A DNA stretch of 64,000 nucleotides from Hybos culiciformis (taxonomy: Eukaryota > Arthropoda > Insecta > Diptera > Hybotidae), in the NCBI GenBank assembly GCA_964007475.1, contig OZ023274.1, positions 98,961,322 to 99,025,321 on the forward strand, given 5' to 3'. The translations under genes were made by a program, and so were the position numbers. Within the stretch, counting starts at the first letter, position 1; each line of letters opens with the position of its first letter. The notes under the pieces were generated by a model. It saw nothing but the letters and a program-made list of their open reading frames with translations. It was not told the origin of the DNA and searched no databases. Shown here piece after piece: positions 50,501 to 63,303 of the stretch.

Positions 50501-53500
50501 ATCACCAACCTTAATAATAAAAAGAATTTTTCTCTTCTTACACATAAATTTATTGTAGCTTTAAAATTTAAATGAAGTACATACTTGAAGCGACCGAAGT
50601 ACAATTTGACGATAAAAATCATTAGAATCTTCAAAATATTATACGAGCATGGGGATCACATACTGTAATTATCATTTTTGTAATAAACCGCAAAAACAAA
50701 ATTGTTATACCCAGAAACATTTTATTTAAATTGCACTAACAGACTAGTGCACATCAAGGACTCGAGTCTACATCAAGAATATGATTATAAAGTAAATAAA
50801 TTTTGAATTAATGTAATGAATTTTATTTATAAACTTTTTTCGATTCATAATAAAAATGAAGAAGTTGTATATAACTTGAGTGAAATTATTGGATTCGAAT
50901 AGGCATAAATTTAATTATCTGATATGATTGAATAGGATTCAATTAAATTATGTTATATTTTTATGTTACCCTTGAAATTTCATTTACATTATGTACATTG
51001 TATGTCTATGTTGTACATATTTATTTACATATCATAACAAATTTAGTTTTTTTAGTTTTAAATTAAAAGTTTCTATAAAATAAAAGATTTTTTTAAAACA
51101 ACAAATTCTTATCAACTTTATAATATAAACAAAATAAAAAATAAACAAGATTTTTGAAAAAAATTAGTTTTATTCCAAAATATGTCTTTTATATAATTTT
51201 TTTTTTTTTTTTTAAATACAAATTACATAATATTCGTACCACATGCTTATTTTAATTGAAAATATTTTTGTTGTTTTAACTTATATATTTTTATATTCTT
51301 CTTTTTATAATCATCAAATTATCAATTTTTTTTTTTAAAAGCTTTAACAAGCGGTTACGGATTAAGCATAAATTGGATTGTTAGTTTCTTTGCATACATT
51401 TTATAGTAAAAAAAAATGGTTTAAATTAGGTATATAAAGTATTAATGAATTGAATGGAATATTTTATAGAAAATGAAAATATTGGTTTATTAGACGTTAA
51501 AATATTATAATTCGTATAAAACTAAATATTTGGATTTCGAATTCGGTGCCTCAATATTATGCAAAAATAAATTAAAGCATTTTTTATTTGTAATTATAAT
51601 TAAATAAGCCAAGCGGTTGATCAAAATTAAAATCAAATTGAAGATTTCGATTAAAATATATAAAATTATATGAAAAACAACAAAAATATTATATGCATAT
51701 TTAATTACCAGACTATTGAAAATAATGTGTCAATTTTTATATCTAAAAAAAAAAAAATATTTTTTTAATATAAATTTTAAAAATATTAATTATTTAAAAT
51801 ATTATACAAATGTAAAATAATTAAACTACTTACCAGAAAAAAAAAATTAATAAAATTTATTTATAATCATTTGAAAAAATTAAATAATGTTTTAATATTA
51901 AAATTTCTGGATCACTGACACTATTTTTAATTATTTCAATAATATTGTAATTTTTTATTTATTTATTAACATCATAACACGCGGGTGTTAATAAATTAAA
52001 ACCATTAAAACATAATCTGACATTATACATTTTATGTATTTTGTGTTTCATGTATGCATAATATACATTATATATATACCTACAAAACAAAATATTATAA
52101 GATGAAATTTTTTTAACACATAATTTTAATTACTGTTGAGAGTCTAATATTTATTTGAATTTTTGAACATAATATAAATTTAAATTCAACAAAATGGGCT
52201 GGAAATATTCATATAGGTATATTTAAAATATCTCCTGTAGGTGTATCAAGTTGGTGTTTTGTAAAACTGATTGTTCAAAACATTAAATCAATATTTTGTT
52301 TTACTCAATCACTAAGGACAATTATCGGCTACAAATTATTTAACAATTTCTAAAGGGCTCTAAACATACATATGTGTATTAGTTACGTTCTAATTTACAG
52401 AAAAGCTTCTTACCCATAGTTCTGTATTAGAGATTTTATGAAATATGTTTTCAAAAGCTTCCAAAAAAGATAAGAGCGCCACTTGTGAGCAATAAATACT
52501 TAAATATAAATAAATAATTCTATTAGATGATTATTTATAATGTTGTTAGAATAATTAATCTGACATATATTTGGCTCGTACATGTATATTATTTTTATTT
52601 GCCAAAAAAAAAAAAAATGTTTATACATTCTGATTAAATTTATAATCTACAATGTATTTATTAACGATAGACATTGGCATTCAAATGTTTAATACCTCTA
52701 CAAAGAAAAAACTTTTTTCTAGATGTTCGAAATATTGATTACGCACTGTGACTTAAGTAATACGCAAATTCAATTTAATCAGAACACATAAATTATTATG
52801 TTCTGTTCTGGTACGAATAAACATAGCTTAAAGAAAGTTATTGACAACTCAAATGTTCATATATTTAAATGTAACACACAAAGTGTAAAGTTTTCATTAT
52901 AGCAAAAAAAATCTAAAAAACAGAAATAATTAATTTTTCGATTGTTAAAAAAGTAAATTGATTTCTAATCTTATTAGTAAGAAAATAAATGAAAACGATT
53001 CTAGTTCTGCCGACATTCAGAAATAAAGCTGATTGAATGTCAAGCTCAACATTATTAAATAACATTATGGGGGCACTATTTTATAGTATAATATGTTGCT
53101 AATATATAAAAATAATTAAATTGAATCTTATTATATTAAAAATTTGCTTTCGTAGCAGAGCATGGAATAAAATAACAAAAATATGGTTAGAAATAAAATG
53201 AATAATTTGTTATCAGCCTTAAAAAGAAATTTAAGTCGATTTTTTAAATTAGGTAATTAGGTCAAATCTCTTTGATTTTTATAATTGCCGTTAAAATAAT
53301 ATTTTTAAAATTTATAAGTTTATGAAAATCAAAATAAAAAAATAAATACACCTTGCCCTTGCCATAAGTATTTCTTAAGTTCTAAGGAAAATTAATAGAA
53401 AAAAAACGATATTGGAAAAAAACTGAAACCGATTATAGAGAACATTTTTAAAGCATTATGCATAGTTAATGCTGTTCGAAGATATTAACAATTCTTTTAA

Positions 53501-56200
53501 ACAGAATACAGAAATTATTGTCTTTACGAAAACTCAAGTGGGCAATGTTCTACAATTCTCTGCCATATTATAAGCAATATTTATGTACATATATATATTG
53601 TAGATTGTATACATTTTTTATTATGTATGTATTATTCCATTAAAATTTTAAAAGTAGAAAATGTATATTTTTTCAAGATTTTAAAAGTTTAAAAAAGAAA
53701 TTAATAAAATAATGAAATAATGAAAGTATAATAATTTTTCTGAAAACACTCACCACCCCATATATTATAAACTACCTACACACATATTTCATTGTTTATT
53801 TTTAAATTATTACTTTTTTCATTAAATATATGGGAAAAAAAGCATTCAACTAATTTTCATGCATAAAATCTTAATTAAAATTCTTTTACACTATCCAGTC
53901 TAGTCTATTCCTTTCTATATATATATATATAATACTATCTTATTATATACACTTATTTCTTAAACCAGAAAAATATAAAAAATATTTCCATTTAAAACCA
54001 TTCTGATGTAATTATGACAACTTCAGCTGTACAAGATCCTTTCAGGTAAGTTTAAAAATAATTTAAATGTTAATTAGTCTTGAATGAAAGTTTCAAATTT
54101 TTACACTTTATTGCTGGACTGTTGGAACAAATATTAAAAATTTTTCGAGTTAGGTACCAAATTTTGAAGTTTATGTTTTTAATTTCAGGTTTTAAAATTT
54201 TAGGGCCTGCTAGCTCTCTAAGAGTCTAAGCTACCGAGTAATAAAATTAAAAAATATTTCATTTTTCCAAAATATATTAATAATAAATACAATTTGGATT
54301 TATGTATCTTAAATGGGGGGCAAAATTTAATGATTTTATATAATTATATTTAAGGCCGGCATCGGCATAGCGACGATATTGTTATTTTTAGTGCATTTAT
54401 TTATACATAAAATATATACATATATATTTTTTAATTTTCCACCCATGCTGGTAGGAAAATTTTTTATATTATTAGCTCATGATTCCAAAATTAAAGATTA
54501 TATATATCTTCACTCTTTTGATACAATGAAATTTTTATATTCGAACACAGAATGCGTCATTTCATTTTAAAAATGCTCTTTGAAAATTATTTTGTAAAAG
54601 AATTTAATTTGTTATAGGTTTTCTGGCTTCTAAATGGGTCAAAAGTACAAATTCAATTGTTGAGAAATTTTGGTCTATTTTTAATTTTCTGATTTATTTA
54701 TTCAAAAAAAAAAAAATGAACAGAAGAAAATCTTAGTTATTTTGAAAACATTTTTCTATGGAACTTTTCATTATCTATTTTAATGTAGATCTTTTTTATA
54801 AATTTTTTCGACATCCAAAATGTATACCTACGAATACAAAATATATATAGAAAATATATTTATAATAATCAGAATTAAATAAAATTATTTATCTTAAATA
54901 GAAATTCACAATCATATATTATGACCCTTAGATAAAGATGAAAAATGAATGAATATTTTCTACTATCTTATACTATACTATACTGTATTTGTAGGTACAT
55001 ATAAATAATATCTAATAACAATAACGCTAACACGTGATATTATTTATTCACATGTGTTTTTTTTTTTAATTAAATTATGTTTTATGAAAAAAAAAAAAGT
55101 TTAAGCAGGGAATTTAAAAATAGTAGGTATACACGGAATAAAAAGAAATAGTACTACAGTACAACTTCGTTTCTTATATAGTGTTATTCATCGATTCGCG
55201 TGTGGAAGGATAAAAATAAGGCTTAGAACCTTCTTAAAATCGTTTTTTCTGTTTTTTTTTTTTATGAGATTTAATATAATATTTTATAAATAAATTGTAT
55301 GAACCTCTAATATCGTAGGAGTAAATTATACTACGCAAATAATTTATTTATAAAAAAAATTAATAATGGAATTATTTAATGGTATACTACTGCGCGTTAA
55401 GAACAAAAATTTTCATCCTAGGAAATTTACTAAAATTTTTCTCGAATTTAGACAACGTTTAACTCGAAAATAATGCATTAATTATTAATTCCCATCACTA
55501 TCATATTGTTATCGCGTATTATAATATACGTACATAATCAATGTTCTATTTCACTATTCAATGTGTCGGTGGAAATATCACTATAATAACTATTCTTACA
55601 CTGGGGCTAAGTTTGTTATTAATTCTTATTTTCTGACTTTTTTAATATTTGAATTAAGCCTTTTTGGAGTAAATGTTATAAAACGCATATAAACGTTAAC
55701 ATTAATGTCGAGATTGCCCACTTCGATTTTCATTTTCATATTTATTTTAATATTTCACCGTCACTTTCAGTATTACCCAAAGGTTAAGAACTTTAAGAGG
55801 GACGGGCACATTATTTTGATGCAAAAATTGATACCTAAATTTTGACTTTTGTAACTACAAACGTATTTAAATAACTATAATAATAGAAATATAAGGAAAC
55901 ACACACAAAATTTTTGATTTCCAAGGTCGAATAAGGTTAAATATTAATATTTTTATATCATATAGAAAAAAAAAAGAACTAAAATAAAAAGTTAACAGTT
56001 AAGTTAAAAAATAAATTATTAAGGCATATATTATATTAAACTTTATATTAATTAACGCGTTTCTTTTTTTGTTCCCCTATAAATTAAATATACATATTAA
56101 TTAATTTTCTATAAAGCAAAATTATAGAAAATTATTTTTTTTAAATTAATATTATTAAAAAAAAAAAATTGTAATTGAAAATTTCGAACTTACTACTCAT
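44520..56200 (-). CDS. Gyg: Glycogenin, self-glucosylating primer of glycogen synthesis
   Basis: Six minus-strand exons, 56200..56194, 50078..49768, 49523..49234, 49021..48841, 47445..46816 and 44735..44520, give 544 residues in one phase-consistent frame. The GT8 transferase domain comes first: [39 protein letters not shown], then LDADTL with Asp102 and Asp104 as the Mn-binding Dx[40 protein letters not shown] and YLPAFK follow. Tyr195 falls exactly on the tyrosine glucosylated in mammals, which supports the tiny first exon (M-S-K). Exon 5 adds a 210-residue Asn/Lys/Ser-rich low-complexity stretch. The last exon carries the C-terminal glycogen-synthase-binding motif region ([19 protein letters not shown]). 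Exon 1 lies 6.1 kb upstream of exon 2, so another start exon cannot be excluded. Exon 5 and exon 6 are both phase 0 at the joins, so exon 5 could be skipped. Confidence 0.93.
50079..56193. other. Glycogenin intron 1
   Basis: A 6.1-kb AT-rich intron with frequent poly-A/T and TA runs (for example near 53920). No minus-strand exon fits between exon 1 and exon 2. The one sequence of note is a possible plus-strand first exon at 54014-54045. From about 55980 to 56800 it becomes extremely A/T-homopolymer-rich. Confidence 0.5.
54014..54045 (+). other. Possible plus-strand first coding exon ([10 protein letters not shown])
   Basis: ATG followed by ten codons reading [10 protein letters not shown] plus two bases, then a perfect CAG/GTAAGT donor. 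The short frame is less AT-biased than its surroundings. No downstream exon was found in the window, so it would need to splice beyond it or be chance. Confidence 0.2.
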
Positions 56201-58357
56201 TTTGATTATCTAATATTAACAAAAATTTGTTGTTTGTTAAAAAAAAAAAACAAAAGAATACAAGTACACTTAATGGTAAAAAAAAGACAAAATAAGTTCT
56301 ATTTCAAAAAAAAAATTGAAACTTATATATTTCCAAAAGAAATCTAATATTTATTTTTTAATTTTTTTTTTTTTTTGAAAATAATTAAAAAAAAATAAAT
56401 TTCTGTATAGCGAACGAAATTTGTCAGAAAATTTTTTATTTATATATTTTCTTTTACCGAAGTGCGAAATGTGACTGAAAAATTATTCTTATTTCTTATA
56501 AATTTAGAAAAAGTTTTTTTTTTAAAAAAGATTTTTGTGAATTTTTTTTTCTTCTTTTTTTTTTTTTTTTTATAAATTCTTCTTTAAAAGTGCGATGAAT
56601 ATAAAAAAAAAAAATTTACTGTATAACAAATTTTTTTTTATTTATAGGAATTTCGAAAGAGAAACAATATTTTTTTATTTATGTACATAAAAAGTTAAAA
56701 ATAAAAATCGAAAAAAAAAAAAAAATACAAATTAAATAAGAACAAAAATTATGATTTGCGCAAAATAGTTTTTCTATAAAATACACAAACACAAAAATAT
56801 ACATAAGTAAGAAAAATGATAAGAGAAATACGGTATACGTCATTTAATTAAATTCATATGAACTAGATTATCTCTATCATAACGTCATAATTATTAACAT
56901 ATAAATTGTAAAATAATAAAAAAGAATGAATGAATTATTAAAAATGAATGAAGATGATGATTCTATTATAAAATTTCTTTTCACATAATTTGTATTTTTT
57001 TTTTTTTCTGAAATGATGAAAAGATATGTTCTAAGTTCTGCTGGATGAAAATCAATTTGATTCAATGTAAAATAATGATTTTGTTGGCTTATTCAATTAG
57101 AAATTTGATATTAAATTTTGAAGTAAAATATTTCATGATTGGGGTAAAATAAATTGTCATCATAAAAATTGATTTTCTCAGTTCAAAAATAATTTTTATT
57201 CAAAACCTAATAATGCAACTCAAAAATTATCCGTCAATAATAAATAACTATGACATTATTGCATTAAAAGTTACTTTTTATATGTCACTACTACTGAACT
57301 ATTTACTCTAAACATTGAATTTATTGGAATTTAAATGAAAATTGCAGACAAAAATATGTATGTAATATAAATAACAATATTCATTCAATATCGTTTCGCA
57401 TTTCACTACAAAAAAAAACCTTAAATAATGACTTAAAAATGACTATTGTACAATGCCTTTAAAAATCAACTATAATATAAGTGTATATAGTGTATATTAT
57501 ATAGTGTACATATGCAAAAAATGCGGTTTTATTCATTTTTAAATAATAAGAGAAAATAAGATAACAAAACCGGTACTAATTTATATAGTTTGAAGAATCT
57601 TTTCGCACATTTAAGTTTAATTATTTAAAATTAGTTGTTAAAAATCTGTTGCAAACGACAGTTTTTTTTTTTTTTTGTCAAATCGCAATCAGAACTTTTT
57701 TATAATAATTAACCTGAAATAAGTTTGTGGTTTTTGAGATTGCTTGAGATTCCTTCCTTAATCATAAAAAAAAAGATTTTCTTTTTTTTTTTTTAGTTAG
57801 CTGGATTCTAGAAAATAATCTTGTATATTAAAAAAATTTTATAAGCATAACATTATGATATATGTAATTTTCGTTAAGTACATAAATGTATAATGTATAA
57901 TGTATAATGTATAATGTATAATGTATAATGTATAATGTATAATGTATAATGTATAATGTATAATGTATAGTATAATGTATAATGTATAATGTACAATATG
58001 CATACGTACACCTTGGGTATAAACCGAATATATGCATGCAAAGTAAAACCAATAAGCAGTTTCGGTTTATACTGAAAATGTGCATATCTGTCGTGCATTT
58101 TAGAAAATTTTCACAAATCGCAAAAAACAGTTTCGGTGCCCCCTTCAATCATGTAAATTTAATATAACATTGTTTATTTCTTTGGTTTTTAATTGTACAT
58201 GACAGAAAATTGAACAAAAGTAAATGGGTTAAATTTTTTCCTACGAGTTAAAAGTTCATTTTCAAGTAATAAAAAAATGTTAAACATGTGTATTCCAATG
58301 TATGTGAATGATTAATATTTTTAATAATTCGATAAGATAAGAACCTTCTTGCAATTA
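56201..58357. other. Glycogenin upstream region
   Basis: AT-rich DNA upstream of the glycogenin start, where its promoter should be. Long A and T runs at 56340-56780 and 57000, and a 7-bp microsatellite at 57887-57993. No other gene is supported. Confidence 0.45.
57887..57993 (+). repeat. Microsatellite, 7-bp unit TGTATAA
   Basis: About 15 consecutive copies of TGTATAA (equivalently TATAATG) with one interruption at 57966-57970 (TGTATAGTATAA). The overlapping minus-strand frames of repeated Tyr-Ile-His are by-products of the repeat. Confidence 0.97.
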
Positions 58358-59562
58358 TCTATATATATAAAACCGAAGTTGTCTGTTTGTCTGTTTGTAT
58401 GTTCCGAATAGGCTCCTAAACCGCTCAACCGATCGTTTTCAAACTAACACCATGTCTTTGTGTCAGGTCGGGGGTCGTTATAGACTATTTTAAAAATTTG
58501 GTTGGCCTGCTACCCAGGGACCTCCCACGGGGGCGCACTTCAAAAATTCGTCCGATTTCATTCAAATTTGGTACGTAAAAAGAGGAAGTGATTACACACA
58601 AATTCCGTAACAAAAAATTTGTTGACCTCCTACCCAGGAACCTCCTACCCAAGGACCATCCATTGGGGCGGATTTTAAAAGTTCTTCCGATTTCATTCAA
58701 ATTTGGTATGTAAAAAGAAGAACTGATTACACACAAATTTCGTAACAAAAAATTTGTTGACCTCCTACACAGGGACCTCCCTGGGGGCGGTCTATAAGAG
58801 CTCGACGATTTCATTAAAATTTGGTACGTAAGAAGAGGAAATAATTCCACACAAATTTCGTAACAAAAAATTTGTTGACCTCCCACTCAGCGACCTTCCC
58901 CAGGGGCGGATTTCAAAAGTTCGTCCGATTTCATTCAAATTTGGTATGTAAAAAGAGGAACTGATTACACACAAATTTCTTAACAAAAAATTTATTGACC
59001 TACTAGGGGAGGACTTCAAAAGTTTTAGTCCGATTTCATTTAAATTTGGTACATAAAAATGATTAAACACACGAATTTCGTAACAAAAAATTTGGCTCCC
59101 TCTTTTTAGGGGGCCTCTTCGAATATATAGAAATTAATTTCTTAATTACTAATAACTACAAAATATTAAAAACTAAACCCCTCAACCGATCGTTTCGAAA
59201 TTTACACCGTCTCTTTGTCTCGGAGTCGTTTTAAAATTTGAATGGCACCCTACCCAGAAAGCCCTCCTGGGGAGGATTGCCAAAGTTCTTCCAATTTCAT
59301 TCAAATTTGATTCATAAAAAGAGGAAATGGATAAAAACACAAATTTGGTTTGGTTTGGTTTGGAAACCTGTTTAAGGGAAGGATATCATTCGATTTCATA
59401 CAATTTAAGTGTTGAATAAGTAGAAATGATAAATATTAATTCTTCTTAGATATTTTCCCAAATTTATAAAATAACTAGCTCCTATAATTGTTCATCAATC
59501 TGAAAACAAAAATTTCACTTAAAACGAGTGTTCCACAACAACGTGTGTGCGGGTACAGCTAG
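58358..59562 (+). mobile_element. Non-autonomous Helitron
   Basis: The 5' end is A|TCTATATATATAAAACC, a typical insect Helitron start, followed by GTCTGTTTGTCTG. The 3' end is GGGTACAGCTAG|T. The insertion lies between A and T with no target duplication, as expected. Inside there are about five diverged tandem units of 120-134 bp (AATTTGTTGACCTCCTACCC; CCGATTTCATTCAAATTTGG) between 58490 and 59100. A second copy of the 5' subterminal block (CTCAACCGATCGTTT...) lies near 59180. No Rep/helicase frame is present; the minus-strand frames of 92-133 codons only mirror the tandem units. The 3' hairpin is weak. Confidence 0.8.
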
Positions 59563-62500
59563 TTTAATATATACATAGGAAGTTATTTTTGCTTTAAAAC
59601 ATTTTTTTTCAATTATATATATAAAAAAAAAATTAGGAACACTGTCGACTAATTTCGAGTGTTCTGAAAAGTGGAGCTGCAGAAACTTTATGAAAAAAAA
59701 AGGTGTATGAAAATTAAGTACCCATTTAAGTGTTCTATCAGAACATAATAAATTTCAAAATTTTTATGGTAGGTAATTTTTTGTTGTGAGTCATGTATAT
59801 TTTAGAGACACTGAAAAAAAAAATTAATATGAAATCATTTAAATTCATTAACACATTTTTAAATTTTTTTATTTTCGTTACAGTATGTTTTTTTTTTTAC
59901 TTGTTTTTACATTTTCTTTAGGTTTTTTTTCTTTAATAACATTTCTAATTAGATTTATTATTGAAAACTAACGACTATAATTATAATTATATAATACTAT
60001 AATTATTTTATTAAATATTTTATGTATATAATATGTATATAATATTTAAATCGAGTTATAAACTCGTTACCATCTTCTCATAATACTAGAGTTTCTATTT
60101 TTTTTTTCTTTCGTAATTATTATTTTGTTTTTTATTTAAATTTGAAATAATACATCATACATATTTATTATTATAGAAATTTGGCCTCTGATTTTAACAT
60201 TCAATAATTTACTACACTTTTATTTATTTTCTACAGTTTATTATGATTTCTTGCAGTTTGGTTACCTAGAGAAGAATTAACTTAAAAACTAATAACATTT
60301 ATACATTTTTTTAAATTTCTTATAATTTATCCTTTTTAAAATTGTATTCAAGAACTTATTTGTTTTTTATTTTTATGGCTTTAGCTACTTTTTTTTCTCA
60401 TTTTCTATACAATAATTATATTTAAAAAATTTTTGATTTTTTTTTATCAAGAACAAGAGAGGCATTATTATGAATTTCGATTTAATGATAGAAAATTCAA
60501 ATCACCTTTCAATTTCGTTGATTTTTATGATCGAATAGTTATTGATAATAACTTCAAGGGTTAGAACATATCGTTAACTGACGTTTTTAGGTACCCAACT
60601 TTTTGTGATTTAAAAAAAAATTCATCTCGCCAACAGGAGGATAAATCAATCCATTATAGGCAGTAAAACAATATGATTGAAGGGGCACTGATTTTAAGAG
60701 TAATTAAAAAGTAAGCATTTATGTCTGTAGGAAATCATTATATGGTCAATTATTTAATGGAAAAAATTTTGTTGAGTTTTTACAACGATTTAAATGATAA
60801 TTTTGACCAATTATTAGTTATATGAACTGGAGGTACTAAAATGCATTTGTTATCAAAGTATCGTTTTTTATTTATTTTATTTGAAAGTTATTTTTCACAT
60901 TCACGTCATCAAAAAAGTCAAGAAATCGCAATAAGAGTGAAATTTAGAATTTTTTAAATTCTGTGAAAATAGTTTTAAAAAAGAAGTTTTACAAATTTTT
61001 TTAGGTCTTCAGTCTACAAATTCGAAGAAAATTTTACTTCATCTAATTGATTAAATTAAAACAAAAAATAGATGTAAAACAATAATGTAGTTATTCTCGA
61101 AAGAAAGTATTGGCAATCAATTACCAATCAAATGTAAATTGATTAAGATAAAAGAAGTTCTTAAACGTCCCATCACTAACAAAATAATTGAGATAATCAA
61201 AGTATGTATATAAAAAGAAACTTTTAAATTAAGAAATTGAAGTGTGAATATTTATGGTATTACAACAATAGATGCAATATTATATAAAAAAATTATGAGA
61301 ACGGCAACAACAAAAAAAATCGATTACATTTCATTTATTTTTTAGAATTTATTAAAAAAATTATCAAAAAATTTATAAAGTAACAAAATATTTAATTACC
61401 TTTGATTAATACTTTTTTTTATAATATTTATTTATTTATTTTAATTTTGGTTTCGTGAAAATCAAGATTTAAAAAAAGCATTTGCATTGACAAAACATTT
61501 AAAAAGGACATTTATTTTAATATTTATAGTTTACATTAATTGATCAACAAGTTTAAAAAAAAGCAGTAAATATTGGAAAGGTATTTGATTACAAAATGTA
61601 TTATATATTAAAAAATAATTATGATTAAAAAATATACGTAAAAATTAAAGTCTAATGGCAGCGATTTTTCGGTTATTTGTTTATGGAGGACAATTAGAAC
61701 AAAAAAATAATTATTCAAGTTTGAAAACGAAGCTGATTACAGATACGATAAATCTCTTTTCTTATTAATATATCGCATATACTCCATGTCGGCAATCATT
61801 GTGTAATGGACTTGTCACCTCAGGCTTTAATTTGGGTGAATTTTTCAGTTGTTTTTGTGATGCTTTTTTAAGCTGTCACAGCCACATCTCTAAAAATTTT
61901 ATTTTCTACTTTTGCTAATGAATAATTTTCAAAAACTCCCGAGTTGAACTTACATTCTTACATTTTTTTTTCACCAACACTAGTTTTGGAATAGTTTTTG
62001 CGTTTATTAAAAATATGATTTTTTGAGTTATGTCAGTTTACAAAACATGTGCGATGTATTAGCTTTTTCTATAGAAAATTAATTCTTATGCTAATGATTA
62101 CAATTATTTTTTTAATATCATAAAACTAAAAGTTTTTGTTAAAAATGTTAACTAAAAATGCTAAATAATTTTTGATACAACCGTATTATTTTGCATTCAA
62201 AATAATAAAAAATGAATATCCCTTTATCCTTTTTGTCTTATGGAATCAAAATTAAAACAAAAATGTTGTTAATAAATAAAAATATGTATAATAAAATTAA
62301 CAAACAACAACGTTTAACATAAAAAAAATGTAAATCCTATTCAAAATACAATTTTGAGCTTTAAATTATGTGCGCTTTGAAATAATTTTACACCTTAAAA
62401 GCTGAAGATAAAACTAAAAATAAAAAATATTTTTATATTATTTTAGTTAAAATTTATAGTACTTAAACCTAGTATGACTTGAATTTATAAATAATGTTTA

Positions 62501-62598
62501 TAAAATAGTTATTAGATAATTTATGATTACAATATAATTAATAATAAAAAAATACTAATTTGAATAAAACAAAATTTACTAATTAATAAAACAGCTTT
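59563..62598. other. Intergenic region, nothing recognised
   Basis: About 3 kb of AT-rich DNA between the Helitron and the 3' end of the ASAP gene. Two separate GGGCACTGATTTTAAG/GACTTGTCACCTCAGGC-type less AT-rich spots (60680, 61810) have no coding frame. The 3' UTR of ASAP should occupy the right end. Confidence 0.45.
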
Positions 62599-63303
62599 TT
62601 AGTCCGGTAGCATATGAACAAAGCTGACAGGAAACATACCTCGGCGGGTGGGATTACCTTCAATAATACCTTCCATCCAATTTTCATCATCGGTTCTTTC
62701 ATTTAATACAACTAAAATTTCACCTTCTTTAAATTCTAATTCATCATCATTATCAGCATTACAATCATAAAGGGCCCTGCATCTTCTGTACCCAGTCTAA
62801 AAACAAATAATTAAACTTCATTGTAGATTCAATCGTTTTTTAATTGTTTCAAATCAGATTTGATATTTCAAAATTAAAAATATTTTTAAAAAAAGTACGT
62901 AAGCAACTAAGATTCTTTTTTTAAATATCCCATTACCCTTTATATTTAAAGAGATTAATACCAAAAATTTCACAAGAATTATCTTATACTTCTTTTTTCT
63001 ACTGTACATACTTAAAGTAAAATTGTTTGTTATAGTGGCGGATCAAAGAACAACATTTAAAATATTACGAATTAAATTTATTTTACTACGAATCTTACTA
63101 AATGAAGACTACTAATCTTATTAAATGTGTCAATTTTTTTGTTGATAAAAAATTACCAGATTATTAAAAGCTTTTCCTTTGAAATTTTGCCTTTCTTCAT
63201 TAAAACAGGATGTTGATTCATTTGATGCATCTAAGGGATTTGATGAATCCGGATCTATATTCCAACGGTCGAAGTCAGTGTAACTAGATGATTGATCTAG
63301 TAT
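62599..63303 (-). CDS. Asap: ASAP-type Arf GAP, last two exons (SH3 domain); gene continues off the right edge
   Basis: Exons 63303..63157 (49 codons, both ends phase 0) and 62796..62599 (65 codons plus stop) join as NL|TGYRR. The last exon is a complete SH3 domain: RCRALYDCNADNDDELEFKE, then GEILVVLNERTDDENWMEG, and the end GMFPVSFVHMLPD. The DNDDELEF, G-(P/M)FPVSFVH and immediate C-terminal position match ASAP1/2 Arf GAPs better than other SH3 proteins. The preceding exon is a Ser/Asp/Asn-rich linker. ASAP proteins carry BAR, PH, ArfGAP and ankyrin parts upstream, expected to the right of this window, and act on Arf GTPases at membranes and adhesion sites. The SH3 partners are not predictable here. 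Confidence 0.88.

Noticed and set aside
57828..58148. 106-codon minus-strand frame of repeated Tyr-Ile-His-Tyr-Thr-Leu
   Set aside because: It is a direct translation of the 7-bp TGTATAA microsatellite; three frames are open because the unit is not a multiple of three.
58485..59070. Minus-strand frames of 92-133 codons with repeated FLLRNLCVI and FYIPNLNEI blocks
   Set aside because: They mirror the diverged tandem units of the Helitron. No start context, no Rep or helicase motif.
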